A stretch of DNA of 64,000 nucleotides, taken from positions 127,507,030-127,571,029 of the forward strand of contig CP136067.1 of the NCBI GenBank assembly GCA_032622095.1. Reading direction: 5' to 3'. Positions 1-10,660 of this stretch are shown here, piece by piece; position 1 is the stretch's first letter; the number at the start of each line of letters is the position of its first letter. Position numbers and translations under genes: made by a program. The notes below the pieces were generated by a model that worked only from the letters and a program-made list of their open reading frames with translations, did no database searches and had not been told where the DNA came from. Source of the DNA: Siphonodentalium dalli. Taxonomy: Eukaryota; Mollusca; Scaphopoda; Gadilida; Siphonodentaliidae.

Positions 1-760
1 CCCCCACAGTGCTCTCATGTCCGATTGCGCCCAAATTCATGTTCTGCTGGACATCTTAAACGGACATGGCTCATTCGAACCTCCAAATTTTGTCTACGTA
101 ATTTGGAGGGACGGATACGATAGGTCGATAAATACACGAAATGTTGACACCTCGGCTGCATATGCTTTGAAAAACACTTGCCAAAATCACAGCCATTTTC
201 CAACCGTTTTAAATTTTTCACCCGAAGTCAGACAAACGCGCTCTTTATTGCTACCATATCAGGAATAGAATAACACGGAACGCTCTTTTCTGTTCCATGT
301 CGTGCATATGGCTGTTTTGTTTGGGACCCAAACACCTTGTTCATAGTTGCATTTTTAGTACTTCAATCTGCTTCAATGCGTCTTTTTTGGGTTACAGAAT
401 TCTCGTAGAAAGGTAGTTAAGCTATTTATCGACCTATATCGATACCGGGAAACATTCAAAAGCTGATAATATTATTTGTATTTTGGAGCACAAACCGCCA
501 TGTGGCTTTAAAATGCGACACGCAAAATTTCAGGTAAACCGTTTCAATGCGACCTGAGATATAGCGCATTTTCCAAAGGTTACCAATGCGTCATTTTCCC
601 CTGATATAATGGGTTTCTGTGCTCTCAGCGGCGCCCGTCATTATGAAACACCAAAGCCAAATTCCGGATAAACTCTGCGCACCGTTTACTACATCGTTAT
701 CAGTAGTGCAGCGGTGACGACATTTTCATGCAATCGTGGTTGTTACCCGTCATATTTGAA
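1..760. other. No recognisable gene
   Basis: Short open frames occur on both strands (for example 17-268 + and 15-221 -) but overlap each other, carry no motif I recognise and show no splice-site or codon support. I see no repeat structure until about 760. Confidence 0.5.
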
Positions 761-768
761 CCCAGACG

Positions 769-1110
769 ACTTAAAGGTGACATACACGAGCAATATGAGC
801 GTTCCTTATAAGCTTAGAAGATATACGTGGGGGAATTTGGTACACATATGTTCACATGACCAGGGGAATGTCATGGGATACGCGCATTTGACATCAGATG
901 AATACTTAAATGAGTACTAATAAATTGCATGATCAATAAAGAGCGTTTGTCATCAGCTCAGAAGATATATTGGGAAATTGGTGCACAGAGGTAACATGAT
1001 TCGGGAGATGTCACGGTATAGGTGCCATTGACGTCAAATGACTTAAAGAGACAATACTGATTAGCAACAGAGCGTTTTATTATCAGCTTAAAAATATACG
1101 CAGTTAAGAG
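769..1110 (+). repeat. Degenerate tandem repeat, about 130-140 bp period
   Basis: Three diverged copies can be followed through recurring landmarks: a 'gacttaaag' or 'atacttaaa' element, then 'gagcgtt', then 'agcttagaagatatacg' or a close variant. They start near 769, 898 and 1040, and the third copy is partial. Divergence is high, so this is an old duplication. Confidence 0.5.
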
Positions 1111-1118
1111 ATCTGAGA

Positions 1119-1262
1119 TTGAAATATATCAAACCGTACTACTACAGTCGACCTAACGTAATACAACTTCATAACCTATTTAACTCTAGAAGTACGAATG
1201 CTATGAAAAACCTATCAATATTTACCAAAAAGGCCCAGCGTGAGATAAACCACTCATGGGGC
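1119..1262 (+). pseudogene. LINE C-terminal fragment (non-LTR retrotransposon)
   Basis: The translation starts with a YIKPYYYSRPNVIQLHNLFN segment. This lines up with the C-terminal end of the LINE at 35157-35771 (YIKPYFYRKPNIIKLNELFN), followed by a similar 'LSIF.KKA' stretch. Only the last 45-50 residues of the ORF are present, as expected from 5' truncation of a LINE copy. No reverse transcriptase or endonuclease part is attached. Confidence 0.7.
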
Positions 1263-1329
1263 TTAACAACGTGTTACCCTCTCCACCACACCCCTGACGA
1301 ACGAAAACAAATCATAATATAAATTATTG

Positions 1330-2180
1330 TCTACACACATGGCTGCCAATATACAATATACGTTCTCTTTCCACCTAACAAACATAAAATATATCATCAC
1401 AATTAAAACATTGTTGTGTTCCTATGAACTTCTCAGACAACTTAATGCGTGACAATTTATCTTTTATAGTACACATCACACAATACAAAATCGCCAATGT
1501 AATTTCCCCTTCACAGTTCAAATGCATCGCACGTGGCGTCATGCGACCAGAACACTGAAATCGATCATTAATTCACATGTGAAACTGAAGCTAATATTGG
1601 GCTGACTTACAGTTCTGCGAGGGCTAGTCTCAAATTCTCGGCAGATTTTATGAAAATAAATAAGAATACTTTCAGCTGTTTATGGTAGTAAATCACAAAA
1701 AGCTTTATAAATATAAGAAATCCTTAAAGATAGTTACAAACAACCACTACAAAGAAGTGATCCTGGTGGAGACTGGGATGCACAAAGCGGGGTCGTCCCG
1801 TTTTGCAGACACCTATTGTTTTCGGTAGTTTAGGGTAGAGGTGTTAATAATCCTCTTAATGACTACTTAGGCCCTTCATAGTTGGTTTGATTGGATTCGG
1901 TTTTTTCTGCCCTTTTGATTATGGGAAATAACGGAGGTTAGGTTGCATTTATACTTCGTCTATTTCGCCTGCCAAGTACACTCTCTTGAAATGCCGTCTT
2001 TAATTTTCCAAGCCACGATACTTTCTTTTCTGTGGGTTCACTTTACCGTGGCCTTAGTATAAACAAGTTGGCCTGAACACAACGCTTAACTTGGATCGGC
2101 CTAATTGCCAGCGTTGTAACAACACAACCGGTCGCACCTTGAGTTAATCCCCTGTCGCATGTCTGCAAAGTGAGACTAAC
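1330..2180. other. No recognisable gene
   Basis: AT-rich sequence with frequent stops in all frames; no repeat or coding signal recognised. Confidence 0.5.
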
Positions 2181-2183
2181 CCC

Positions 2184-2399
2184 TTGTCTGGGCATTCCGA
2201 TGGTACGCTTCCAGACAAGAAGGTCCAGACAGAACTAGCTCAAACTATGAGTGAACGACATCTTACTCAAGTACACCGAGAGCCCACCAGAGAAAGGAAC
2301 ATGTTCGATCTGGTATTAATTCGTCACCAATCCTACACTTGTAAAATCATCATCAAGTGTACCAGGTATATCAGATCACGAAATGGTGGTATATGGTAA
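2184..2399 (+). pseudogene. LINE endonuclease-domain fragment
   Basis: The frame beginning near 2184 reads as the C-terminal part of an exonuclease-endonuclease-phosphatase type LINE endonuclease. It has a 'LTQVHREPTRERNMFDLVL' segment, the usual 'LTQ...PTR...LDLV' block. After a frameshift near 2335 comes 'VPGISDHEMVVYG', which holds the conserved SDH motif containing the catalytic histidine of the family. The upstream catalytic residues are missing and no RT follows. It is a decayed fragment, not a functional nuclease, and its orientation is opposite to the LINE near 9.5 kb. Confidence 0.7.
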
Positions 2400-2843
2400 C
2401 TGAAATGGTGTACTCAATACATAAAACATGGATCAATGCTATATCATTCTTGTTACTATTGTCTTTATTTACACAGCCCATACTCTCAAAAAGAACATAT
2501 AAAAACCCAGATTATTAAGCCACTAAGCCAATATTGGAATTTTGCATTACTCAAACCAAATCCTATATAGCTGGAAATTTTATTAGACCAAATTTTATAT
2601 AGTTGGAAATTGGATGGTCTCACACCACACCCCCCCACTTGAGCCCCCTAGCAACGTGCCTGTTGATTGTTGATTCATCTTGGTGAGTTATTTTGTATGA
2701 GATTACTTACTATACTAATTGTATATAACTGACTAAATACATTTCATTGTCAACACAATGAATATTTTCAAACCGGGGGACAATCTATACGTTGGACTAT
2801 TGAACCCTCTGACAATAAAACTTCCCACAATTGAGCTCTCCTA

Positions 2844-3032
2844 CAGTAATGCCATAAGTAATCGACTCCTTAACCACAGCAGAATTATGGGTAACTTTTC
2901 GGATTTAGTCGGAAATATGGCTTGTTGCCATTCATCGGAAAGCTCTCCCCGAAAGCCAAATTTCCGACTAAATCCTGAAAGTTACCCATAATTATGCTGT
3001 GGCCAAGGAGTCGATTACTTAGGGCATTACTG
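2844..3032. mobile_element. TA-flanked foldback MITE (Tc1/mariner-like), copy 1
   Basis: The element starts CAGTAATGCC and ends GGCATTACTG, with the dinucleotide TA immediately outside each end (2842-2843 and 3033-3034). The two halves are near-complete inverted repeats of about 80 bp separated by a short loop. TA duplication plus CAGT termini is the pattern of Tc1/mariner-type non-autonomous elements; assignment to that superfamily is inference. A longer relative lies at 33225-33494. Confidence 0.75.
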
Positions 3033-3149
3033 TATCTAGTACTCGAACTAATGCACCGGTAATGGTGAATTGGTCCAAACTATTGTTTCTGCTTTAAATG
3101 TCAATCAAGATGTTTCAATTGTATGGACTTGTTGATTTTTAATTTTCAG

Positions 3150-3228
3150 AGGAAAAGCCAAAGTGCAATTAAAGACTTATGTCGAACAATAAGAGGCCTA
3201 GCTCTATTTGCAATGAGAGGCTGCGAAT
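3150..3228 (+). CDS. Candidate isolated exon, unknown product
   Basis: A 79-base open stretch is preceded by a pyrimidine-rich tract ending 'aattttcag' and followed by 'gaat|gtaagtg', a near-consensus donor. The open frame encodes 26 residues including KDLCRTIRGLALFAMRGCE, with no stop. I recognise no domain. No partner exon was found nearby, and the surroundings are repeats, so chance pairing of splice-like signals is possible. Transcript data would decide. Confidence 0.25.
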
Positions 3229-3639
3229 GTAAGTGTATCAATTATATAAACAAACCCGATGCACTAAGCGACATATAATCGGCTATCCCAAAATAAAACC
3301 TTAGGTACATTGCTTCTACTTTGTAAGTACTGGCAGTAATAGCATGCTTCTAATTGCTTAGATATTCCATGAATCACAATAAGTTGACACTACGGAACAT
3401 GGGGTACCTTTAGCCGTATACAACTTCATCTCCCTTGGAAAAACTGAAGAGGATAAAATGGTAGCATGCACTGGAATAATTTAGATTACAGTATACCGTA
3501 CAAGTATAACAATAAAGTTAAGAGCACTTCATTAAATTTCCTTGACCGAGCCTGGTATTGTGAAATTGGCGTTGAAACATATATGATAGTACTCTTTCGT
3601 AGTTAGTACGACATACCGGTATTAAATTAAAGGTACTCC

Positions 3640-3955
3640 ATCCGATCAGACGCTCCTGAATTACTATTTCTTTGGCTTCGGGGGTAAAAAATATTTGATT
3701 CGAGTCGAGGAACCCACGCATCAAAGCTCAAGAGTGATCAAGTATGTTATTTCTCGAGATGTGTAATAATATGTGACCCAGAAACACGTGGTCGGAAAAA
3801 AATGCGGATGAAGATGGATAACTCTAAATTCAAGTGGTAACACGGTCAAATTTCGTGATACTTTAGTGATAATACGGCCATATTTTGTTGAACAAAATGT
3901 TGATAAAAAAGAAGTTTTGGGAAATTTGATACCATAGTTGACAGTGGTTAGCTAT
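3640..3955 (+). repeat. Dispersed repeat family R1, copy 1 (partial)
   Basis: It shares long blocks with 7958-8215, with the reverse complement of 9990-10660 and with 28090-28400. Shared landmarks are 'ggcttcgggggtaaa', 'tcgaggaaccca', 'gcggatgaagatggataac', 'aacaaaatgttgata' and 'gacagtggttagc'. No long ORF is present, so it is probably a non-autonomous element of unassigned class. This copy breaks off at about 3955 just before the inverted-repeat block. Confidence 0.6.
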
Positions 3956-4311
3956 GGGCGGTCATTCGATCGGAAACTACATGAAATAAAAGTTAATGGT
4001 GGTTTGTGAAAACAATTACATGCATCGCACATTCAATGTAAGTCTAACCCGTTTTAATAGCAATCTATTTCAAACCAATAGTCTTCATTTTCAAACAAAT
4101 AGTCGTTCTTGGGTTCAATAAGAGACAATTCAGTTTTAATAGATATAAATTTATAATCAATGTCGACCGATGCAGAATTAATGTTTTATTTTAATTTAAT
4201 AGTATTCATTGTTCAACTAATATCTAATAACAAACAATTAGTACAAACCAATAGACGATTTCCCACGATCAATGATTATCATTATCAAACTAATAGACCT
4301 TATTGTCATAC

Positions 4312-4477
4312 CAATGAAGATGAATGTAAAACCAATGAAGATGAATGGAATGTAACAAAAACCGTAATTATCTGAAACTAATAACTAAAACCGTAAAACT
4401 AATGAAGATGAATGTAAAACTAATAGCTAAAACCGTAAAACCAATGAACATTATTGTAAAACTACTAACTAAAACCA
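4312..4477 (-). repeat. Minisatellite, short inverted block
   Basis: Reverse-complement copies of the 'aatgaagatgaatgtaaaac' and 'aactaaaaccgtaa' units that dominate 6602-7573. Orientation is opposite to the right-hand block, consistent with lying in the left arm of the inverted-repeat block. Confidence 0.75.
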
Positions 4478-4510
4478 TGCACACAGCGTTCTTCTTGGTA
4501 TACATGTAGG

Positions 4511-5220
4511 CACTATAGTTAATGAATAATATTATTTAATTGACTGAAAAACATCAATATTCTTCATCCTATTCACAAATTATAATGGGACCTCCGGGCA
4601 TGCATGGACACGTATTATATATGGGGACTTCCGCAATTTTTATATCGTGATATAACAACGGGATATCCGCGAATATAATTGATGAAACAATTATTATTTA
4701 TTAATCGTTGAATATGTCTTAAAGGTAGCCAGAAAACAACACTTTCCTTCTTTAAAGTTGTTCGTTTTGACAATTTAGAGGGATCTCCGCGAATTGTGAA
4801 TGCAAATTGAGGGACAACCGCGATTTAATTTGCGCGATCGGGACACCCATCGTGATATAATATTCAATCTCCGCAAAGGGATATCCGATAATATAATTCA
4901 TGGATAAAACTATTATTATTTATTATTCGTTGAATTTGTCTTAAATGTTCCCTGTATACACCACTTTTCTTCTTTAAAGTTGTTCGTTTTGCCAATTTAG
5001 AAGTAACTCCGTGAATTATGAATGCGAGTTGAGGGACCTCCGCGATTTAATTTGCGTGATTAGGACACCCGCCCAGCAATCACCGTGATTATATATATAG
5101 GCGCTAGCTAATGAATAATATTATTTGATTGACTTAATAAACAACATCTAATAAATATTCTCCATCTTATTCACAAATTTAAGGAGTCCTTCTGGCATAC
5201 GAGGACATATAGATCTATAT
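4511..5220 (+). repeat. Tandem duplications with recurring GGGAYNNCCGC motif
   Basis: Two periods are visible. A segment near 4660-4855 recurs at 4878-5070 (about 219 bp apart), and 'aatgaataatattattt' with its flank at about 4520 recurs at about 5110. A short G-rich motif of form GGGA(C/T)NNCCGC recurs roughly every 30-150 bp through 4587-5440 inside otherwise AT-rich DNA. No coding potential. Confidence 0.6.
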
Positions 5221-5552
5221 AGTGAATATGTATTGTCGTTTGATTTGCACCAAGTGAACTAGGCGCATATAATTGATAGAACAAACCACTATCATGATGA
5301 TCGTGTCGTTATTTGTTTAAAATACTATCAATTGATATATACGCACCGTTCCCTCAATAACATTAACATATTTCGTCCATGTTAGGGGAACTCCGCGAAT
5401 TCGGGGACCACCGCAAAGGGACTTCCGCAAATAGGGACATACTTCAAATCGTAACACCGACATGACATTGGGATTCCCATGTGTATTTATATATTTCTGA
5501 TGTCACATGAACAAAGTTTCTTCAACATAGCCACCAGAGACCTCTAGCGTTA

Positions 5553-5612
5553 ATTACGGTTTTAGTTATTAGTTTTGCATTCATCTTCATTGGTTTTACA
5601 GTTTTAGTTATT
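5553..5612 (+). repeat. Minisatellite, short block
   Basis: About 60 bp of the same 'cggttttagttattagtttt' and 'cattcatcttcattgg' units, immediately left of the 5612-6580 segment. This suggests that segment was inserted into, or arose between, parts of one original minisatellite. Confidence 0.7.
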
Positions 5613-5614
5613 AC

Positions 5615-6112
5615 GTGCGCTCGCACAACAGTATGGCGATCAGACAGATTCGTACGTTGGTGTCACCCTACTCCGTTTCACTGAATGACGTCACCAAACA
5701 ACGACGTAAAACCTCGTGGCGTTCTGACATTTTTACTGTGCCGCGTTTTTGCTATGTTTATTTTATGTGTTGTTTTCGATTATTTGTTTGTCGCCGATAT
5801 CGCCATTTGTCGGGATTCCCTGTTTCTATATTTAAAACTGGCATGCTCGTAGTGATTTCGATTTTTTTCCCCAGGTCAAAATACGTCAGAGTTATGACAA
5901 AAATAGATCGACCTACATTTTCTCCATCAGAACTCTACATCAAAGAGTCTATAGACTCCTTCGGGACCTACATAGACTCCTTCATTTGGGTATTTTTACT
6001 TATAATTGGGAAGTTTTATCATTTTTGGTTCTTGCGAAGACCTCTTTTTATAGTGCGGGAAAAGAGAGACGTTCAAAACGCGATTCGTAATTCGACGCAA
6101 TGTGCTGAATAG
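5615..6112 (+). other. 165-codon open frame, doubtful coding
   Basis: This is the longest open frame in the first 35 kb outside recognisable retroelements. The predicted product is basic and hydrophobic in patches, with two possible membrane-like stretches near residues 70-85 and 120-135, and has no family signature I recognise. It sits between two minisatellite blocks, and the segment containing it is bounded by an 8-bp inverted pair (ACGTGCGC near 5613, GCGCACGT near 6573). Composition and isolation argue against a real host gene; it could be decayed cargo of the surrounding block. Confidence 0.2.
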
Positions 6113-6600
6113 CCTAACCTTCAGCCGAGTTCCGGGTCAAATACGACGAATGACGTAACACAAAACAAAACGCATTTGTTGACACAAACACCGTTTGAAG
6201 AGTTTATTATTACATAAAATGATCGTTATTGATTAATTATTGATTAATTATTGATATTTATTGTTGCATATTGGCTGCTATCAATATTTACACAAATAGT
6301 ATTAATTATTTCTTATAATTGCTCCTTTGGTCAACTTTGACTATCGGAAAATGAAAATCAAAATATGCCGCTGAAAAAAATGTAATCGATATTTAAGTCT
6401 CATCCTTTCGGCAACATGGAATTGGTTTTAATTACTTAAATGATTAATATAGTAATTTGCCTTTTATCTGTGATGAAATGAGAAATGGTAATTGTCTTTT
6501 TTGCTAACATTAAATTAAATTAAATAAATTAAGTAAAATTATTTTTTTAATTATTGTTTATTACATTTTTGCGCACGTTGGCATCTCTCTGAGTGCATTC
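6113..6600. other. AT-rich, no gene
   Basis: Very AT-rich sequence, including a short 'ttgattaattat' tandem near 6233-6260. No coding signal. Confidence 0.5.
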
Positions 6601-6601
6601 T

Positions 6602-7573
6602 AGTTAGTTCTACATTCATCATCATTGGTTTTACGGTTTTAGTTAATTACGGTTTTAGTTATTAGTTTTACATTCATCTTCATTGGTTTTACGGTTTTAG
6701 TTAATTACGGTTTTACTTATTAGTTTTAGATAATTACGGTTTTAGTTATTAGTTTTACATTCATCTTCATTTGTTTTACATTCATCTTCATTAGTTTTAC
6801 ATTCATATTAATTTGTTTTACGGTTTTAGCTATTAGTTTTACATTCATCTTCATTGGTTTTACATTCATCTTCATTGGTTTTACGGTTTTAGTTATTAGT
6901 TTTACATTCATCTTCATTGGTTTTACGGTTTTAGTTATTAGTTTTACATTCATCTTCATTAGTTTTACATTCATCTTCATTGGTTTTACGGTTTTAGTTA
7001 ATTACGGTTTTAGTTATTAGTTTTACATTCATCATCATTAGTTTTACATTCATCTTCATTAGTTTTACATTCATCTTCATTGGTTTTACGGTTTTGGTTA
7101 ATTACGGTTTTAGTTATTAGTTTTACATTCATCATCATTTGTTTTACATTCATCTTCATTAGTTTTACATTCATATTCATTGGTTTTACGGTTTTAGTAA
7201 ATTACGGTTTTAGTTATTAGTTTTACATTCATCTTCATTGGTTTTACGGTTTTAGTTAATTACGGTTTTAGTTATCAGTTTTACATTCATCTTCATTTGT
7301 TTTACATTCATCTTCATTAGTTTTACATTCATATTCATTGGTTTTACGGTTTTAGTTAATTACGGTTTTAGTTATTAGTTTTAGATAGTTACGGTTTTAG
7401 TTATTAGTTTTACATTCATCTTCATTGGTTTTACAGTTTTATTTAATTACGGTTTTAGTTATTAGTTTTACATTCATCTTCATTGGTTTTACAGTTTTAG
7501 TTATTAGTTTTACATTCATCATCATTTGTTTTACATTCATCATCATTAGTTTTACATTCATCTTCATTGGTTT
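6602..7573 (+). repeat. Minisatellite, main block (about 970 bp)
   Basis: Two interchangeable short units alternate: about 18-20 bp 'ttttacattcatcttcatt' and about 18 bp 'acggttttagttattag'. They form an irregular higher-order pattern. Their near multiple-of-three spacing creates spurious repetitive open frames on both strands (for example 6726-6980 and 7425-7673), which I regard as non-coding. Confidence 0.9.
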
Positions 7574-7957
7574 GACAATAAGGTATATTAGTTTGATAAC
7601 GATAATCATTGATCTTGGGAAATCGTCTATTGGTTTGAAATATGTCTATTGGTTGAGAAAATATGGTTATTGAAACGGAATGTATGTTTATTGAATATGC
7701 GATAACTGTACTAATTGTTTGTTATTAGATATTAGTTGAACAATGAATACTATTAAATTAAAATAGAACATTAATTCTGCATCGGTCAACATTGATTATG
7801 AATCTATATCTATTAAAACGGAATTGTCTCTTATTGAATCCAAGAACGACTATTGGTTTGAAAACGGAGACTATTGGTTTGAAATATATTGCTATTAAAA
7901 CGGGATACATTGAATGTGCGATGCATGTAATTGTTTTCACAAACCACCATCAACTTT

Positions 7958-8215
7958 TATTTCTCGAGATGTGCAATTATTTGTGGCCCAGAAAAACGTC
8001 GTCAAATGGACGGTCTCGGACAAAATTGCGGATGAAGATGGATAACTCTAAAATCAAGTGGTAATACCGCCAAATTGCGTGATACCCAAGTGATAATACG
8101 TCCATATTATGAACAAAATGTTGATAAATAACACGTTTTGGGACTAAAGGGTATTTTGAAGAAATATTGTTGTTGTTGTATATTGATGATATGGGGATCG
8201 TCTGATCGGATTGAC
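7958..8215 (+). repeat. Dispersed repeat family R1, copy 2 (partial)
   Basis: Begins at 'ttatttctcgagatgtg' directly at the right end of the inverted-repeat block and continues through 'gcggatgaagatggataac' and 'aacaaaatgttgataaa'. It has the same orientation as copy 1, so R1 sequence flanks the 4-kb block on both sides. Confidence 0.6.
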
Positions 8216-8700
8216 TACCATTAAGCGGGGATTTAACTCGGGTGTTTGATCGTTATTCCGTTGCTTGACACGACAATATCGTGTAATATCGAAACATGGT
8301 CGATAGACACCACACCTCATCACACAATTACCACTATCATGGTCTATTATACGAGAGATAAATCAATCAATCTCACAATTAAATTTCCTTCTGTTCGCAA
8401 TCAAAGGGATGTGGCACGTCGTTTTATAGAAAAACACGAATCTATGACCATCTAGAACTATACACAACATACCTGCATGCAGTCCTGTGGTTCTTATACG
8501 CCAACGTATTTATCGGAACATGAACAATGCCATTGTCACACCACATAAACTAAACTCCTCCTCTCAGTATATTCGCCTGCTAAAAGAGTCGCAAGTATAT
8601 AAGCCATTCAGAGTTAAATTATTTGTTAGGTCACGAAGATTAAAAACGTGTCATGCAGAAAAGCAGATTAGTAGTTACATTCCGCTTAAATTGATTGTGG
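8216..8700. other. No recognisable gene
   Basis: Short open frames (8246-8455 +, 8487-8792 +) have no recognised motif, and the second runs into a microsatellite. Confidence 0.5.
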
Positions 8701-9007
8701 TCTATTATATATTTTGGAACTTCTGTCTGTCTGTCTGTATGTGTGTGTGTGTTTGTGTATGTATGTGTATTATAGACTCGAAAACTGCTTGACCGATCCG
8801 ACTCAAATTTGGTATGTAGGCCTGCTTTGATCCCTGGAACAATATGGGCGGGTCCAATTTCACGTGCGACCGTGTCCTTGATTTTGCTCATATACGCTCA
8901 TACAGGCATGCATGTTTCTGGACTGATCGAACAATAGTTTGTCCAGACGCTGAGGCGATCACAAAGAAATCCCTAAATAGCCCGGACGAAGTCGGGCACA
9001 TCAGCTA
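8701..9007 (+). mobile_element. Solitary Helitron-like non-autonomous element
   Basis: Starts TCTATTATATATTTTG followed by a (CTGT)n/(GT)n microsatellite, and carries 'ccgatccgactcaaatttgg'. It ends with an imperfect hairpin (GCCCGGACGAAGTCGGGC), a short spacer and a terminal CTA. TC at the 5' end, a 3' hairpin and a CTRR-like end are the classical Helitron signature; here the last base appears lost or shared with the target. It is a divergent relative of the units in the 47.6-64 kb array. No Rep/helicase is present, so it is non-autonomous. Confidence 0.6.
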
Positions 9008-9064
9008 TAGTGATGCGATGTACATGTGCGAGACAATTTTCCGTACAATGCGTTGAGCATATGC

Positions 9065-9985
9065 CTACATATTATAAGCTCCAATTGTTTGCTGGCTATA
9101 TACTGATGTTAGAGACACCGGCCTATAGTGTGCTGCTGTGTGTTTATCTCCTTTTTTGAATATGCAAGAGATTTTGAGCGTTTCTCCAGTCATAGGATAA
9201 TGTCCCAGCGTCGATGGATAGTTGGTAGATGGTTGTCAGTGTTGGGCTTAACTCTTCTGCACACTCCTTTAGGACTCGGTTGGGGTGTCATCTGGTCCTG
9301 AGGCTTTTGATGGGTTAACCGGTCGGAGTAGTTTGGTGTCACCATTTCGGTCTATCGTCAGTGGTTGGATATCGCTGGTGATGTGTTTGGTGGTTGTTGT
9401 CGATGGCCCAGACTTGTCCTGATTGAATACGGACTGGAACTGGTCTACTATGATTTCTGGTTCTCTTGACTGTTGCTGACAAGCTTTCCATTCGATAGAA
9501 GAGGCGCCACTCCAATGGAGTCTTGTTTTTTTTACTTTATGTAGCACCAGAAAGGATTGGAGTCGTTTTTTGCTAACGCTTCCGATAGGGTGGTGTTTGT
9601 GTACTCCCATTCTGCTGGTCTGAGTGATCTCCTGAATTCTTTTTGAATTCTTTGTATTTGGACCACTTGTTGGGTTTTCGAGCTCTTTTGTACAGTTTGG
9701 CTCGTTTTCTAAGAATTCGCTTCTCTTTGTCTCTGAACCATGGTGGTCTGCTCTGAGGTTTGACTATCTTTGATGGTATGTTCTTGTCCATGGATGCTTT
9801 CAGGTCGTCTTTCAGGATGTTCCATAGGTCATTGGTGTTAGCACCTTGGTATTTTTCATGGTAGATCTTTCCTGCAATGAGGGATGCTTCGAGTTTTAGT
9901 GTCGCCCAGTCTGCTTTCTTGTAGATGTAACATTTCCTAGGTGGGGTTGGAGTGTGATGTGGCTTCAGTTTGATATCTGTTATCG
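9065..9985 (-). pseudogene. LINE ORF2 fragment: linker and start of RT (jockey-like)
   Basis: Reading on the minus strand, an open frame from about 9985 encodes the region between endonuclease and RT. It has 'RKCYIYKKADW', then 'PPWFRDKEKRILRKRAKLY' and 'NKWSKYKEF', the usual basic linker of jockey-like and CR1-like LINEs. After frameshifts near 9600 and 9275 come 'SVFNQD', 'NPSKASGPDDTPNRVLKE', 'GTLSYDWRNA', 'FKKGDKH' and 'HYRPVSLTS', which are the RT finger motifs. The copy ends near 9065, well before the YxDD palm motif. Several frameshifts and the missing rest make it a dead fragment. Its 3' side abuts repeat R1. Confidence 0.85.
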
Positions 9986-9989
9986 ATTA

Positions 9990-10660
9990 AAGACATATTA
10001 TGTACTTGTTCGGGTGCGTTAAACTGATAAGTTAGTATCCAGGCGCTATGCAAACTGGACGAATATAACATTTTATTAACATCGCCAAAAATATGAAGCA
10101 AATCGACCGTACCACTCCACGGAAAACTTCGTCTGAATTACGCTGAATTGTAAATATTTAATACTCGATTCTGGACGCATATATTAGCGATAAACTAACA
10201 ATAAGTATTTCACCATCGAGAGTCACTGCATTGAATTACTATATAGGAATGACGATGTGTGTTGTCAATTTGGATATAATATTGTTTTTAAATTACATGT
10301 ACCACTCTGAACAAGATTATTCTCCATTTCGATTTGATCAGCCTACCGGGGTGTTTCACATCACTTTAATTGCCAAACAATAACGCTAACCACTGTCAGC
10401 TATAGTATAACATTGCCCAAGAAGTGTTATATATCAACATTTTGTTCAATGCAATTTGGTATCGATAGTATATGTTGGTCGGCTTTCGTTGAATATTTGC
10501 CAGGCCGCCAAATATGAGGTGGTGAAAAATAACATATTTCAACTCGAAATCTGATAACTCTGGGGTTTTATGTGTGGGTTCCTCGACTCAAATCTAATAT
10601 TTTGTTTACCCCCGAAGCCGAAGAAATAGTAATTTAGGGGCGTTAAATTTAGGATTATAT
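9990..10660 (-). repeat. Dispersed repeat family R1, copy 3 (most complete)
   Basis: In reverse complement it carries in one piece the landmarks found separately elsewhere: 'ggcttcgggggtaaa', 'aacaaaatgttgata', 'gacagtggttagc', 'gtgatgtgaaac', 'gtagttcagacga'-like and 'cccgaacaagt'. It therefore best defines the family, at least 0.67 kb. No ORF of note. Confidence 0.65.

Larger units (their letters stand above)
3983..7963. mobile_element. About 4-kb inverted-repeat block with minisatellite arms
   Basis: Bases 3983-4480 are the reverse complement of about 7560-7963, beginning at 'gaaataaaagtt' on the left and ending at its complement on the right. Each arm runs from unique sequence into the same 'ttcatcttcattggtttta' minisatellite, short on the left and nearly 1 kb on the right. 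The interior has a duplicated AT-rich segment and one 165-codon open frame with no recognised domain. The layout resembles a long-TIR or foldback element with tandem repeats in its termini. No target duplication was identified, so the ends are provisional. Confidence 0.5.

Noticed and set aside
5615-6112. 165-codon frame as a gene
   Set aside because: No domain, no splice or promoter evidence, sits between minisatellite blocks. Listed only as a doubtful open frame.
6726-6980. 84-codon repetitive frame (Met-Lys-rich) and its partner at 7425-7673 on the other strand
   Set aside because: Translation of the minisatellite; both strands are open for the same reason.
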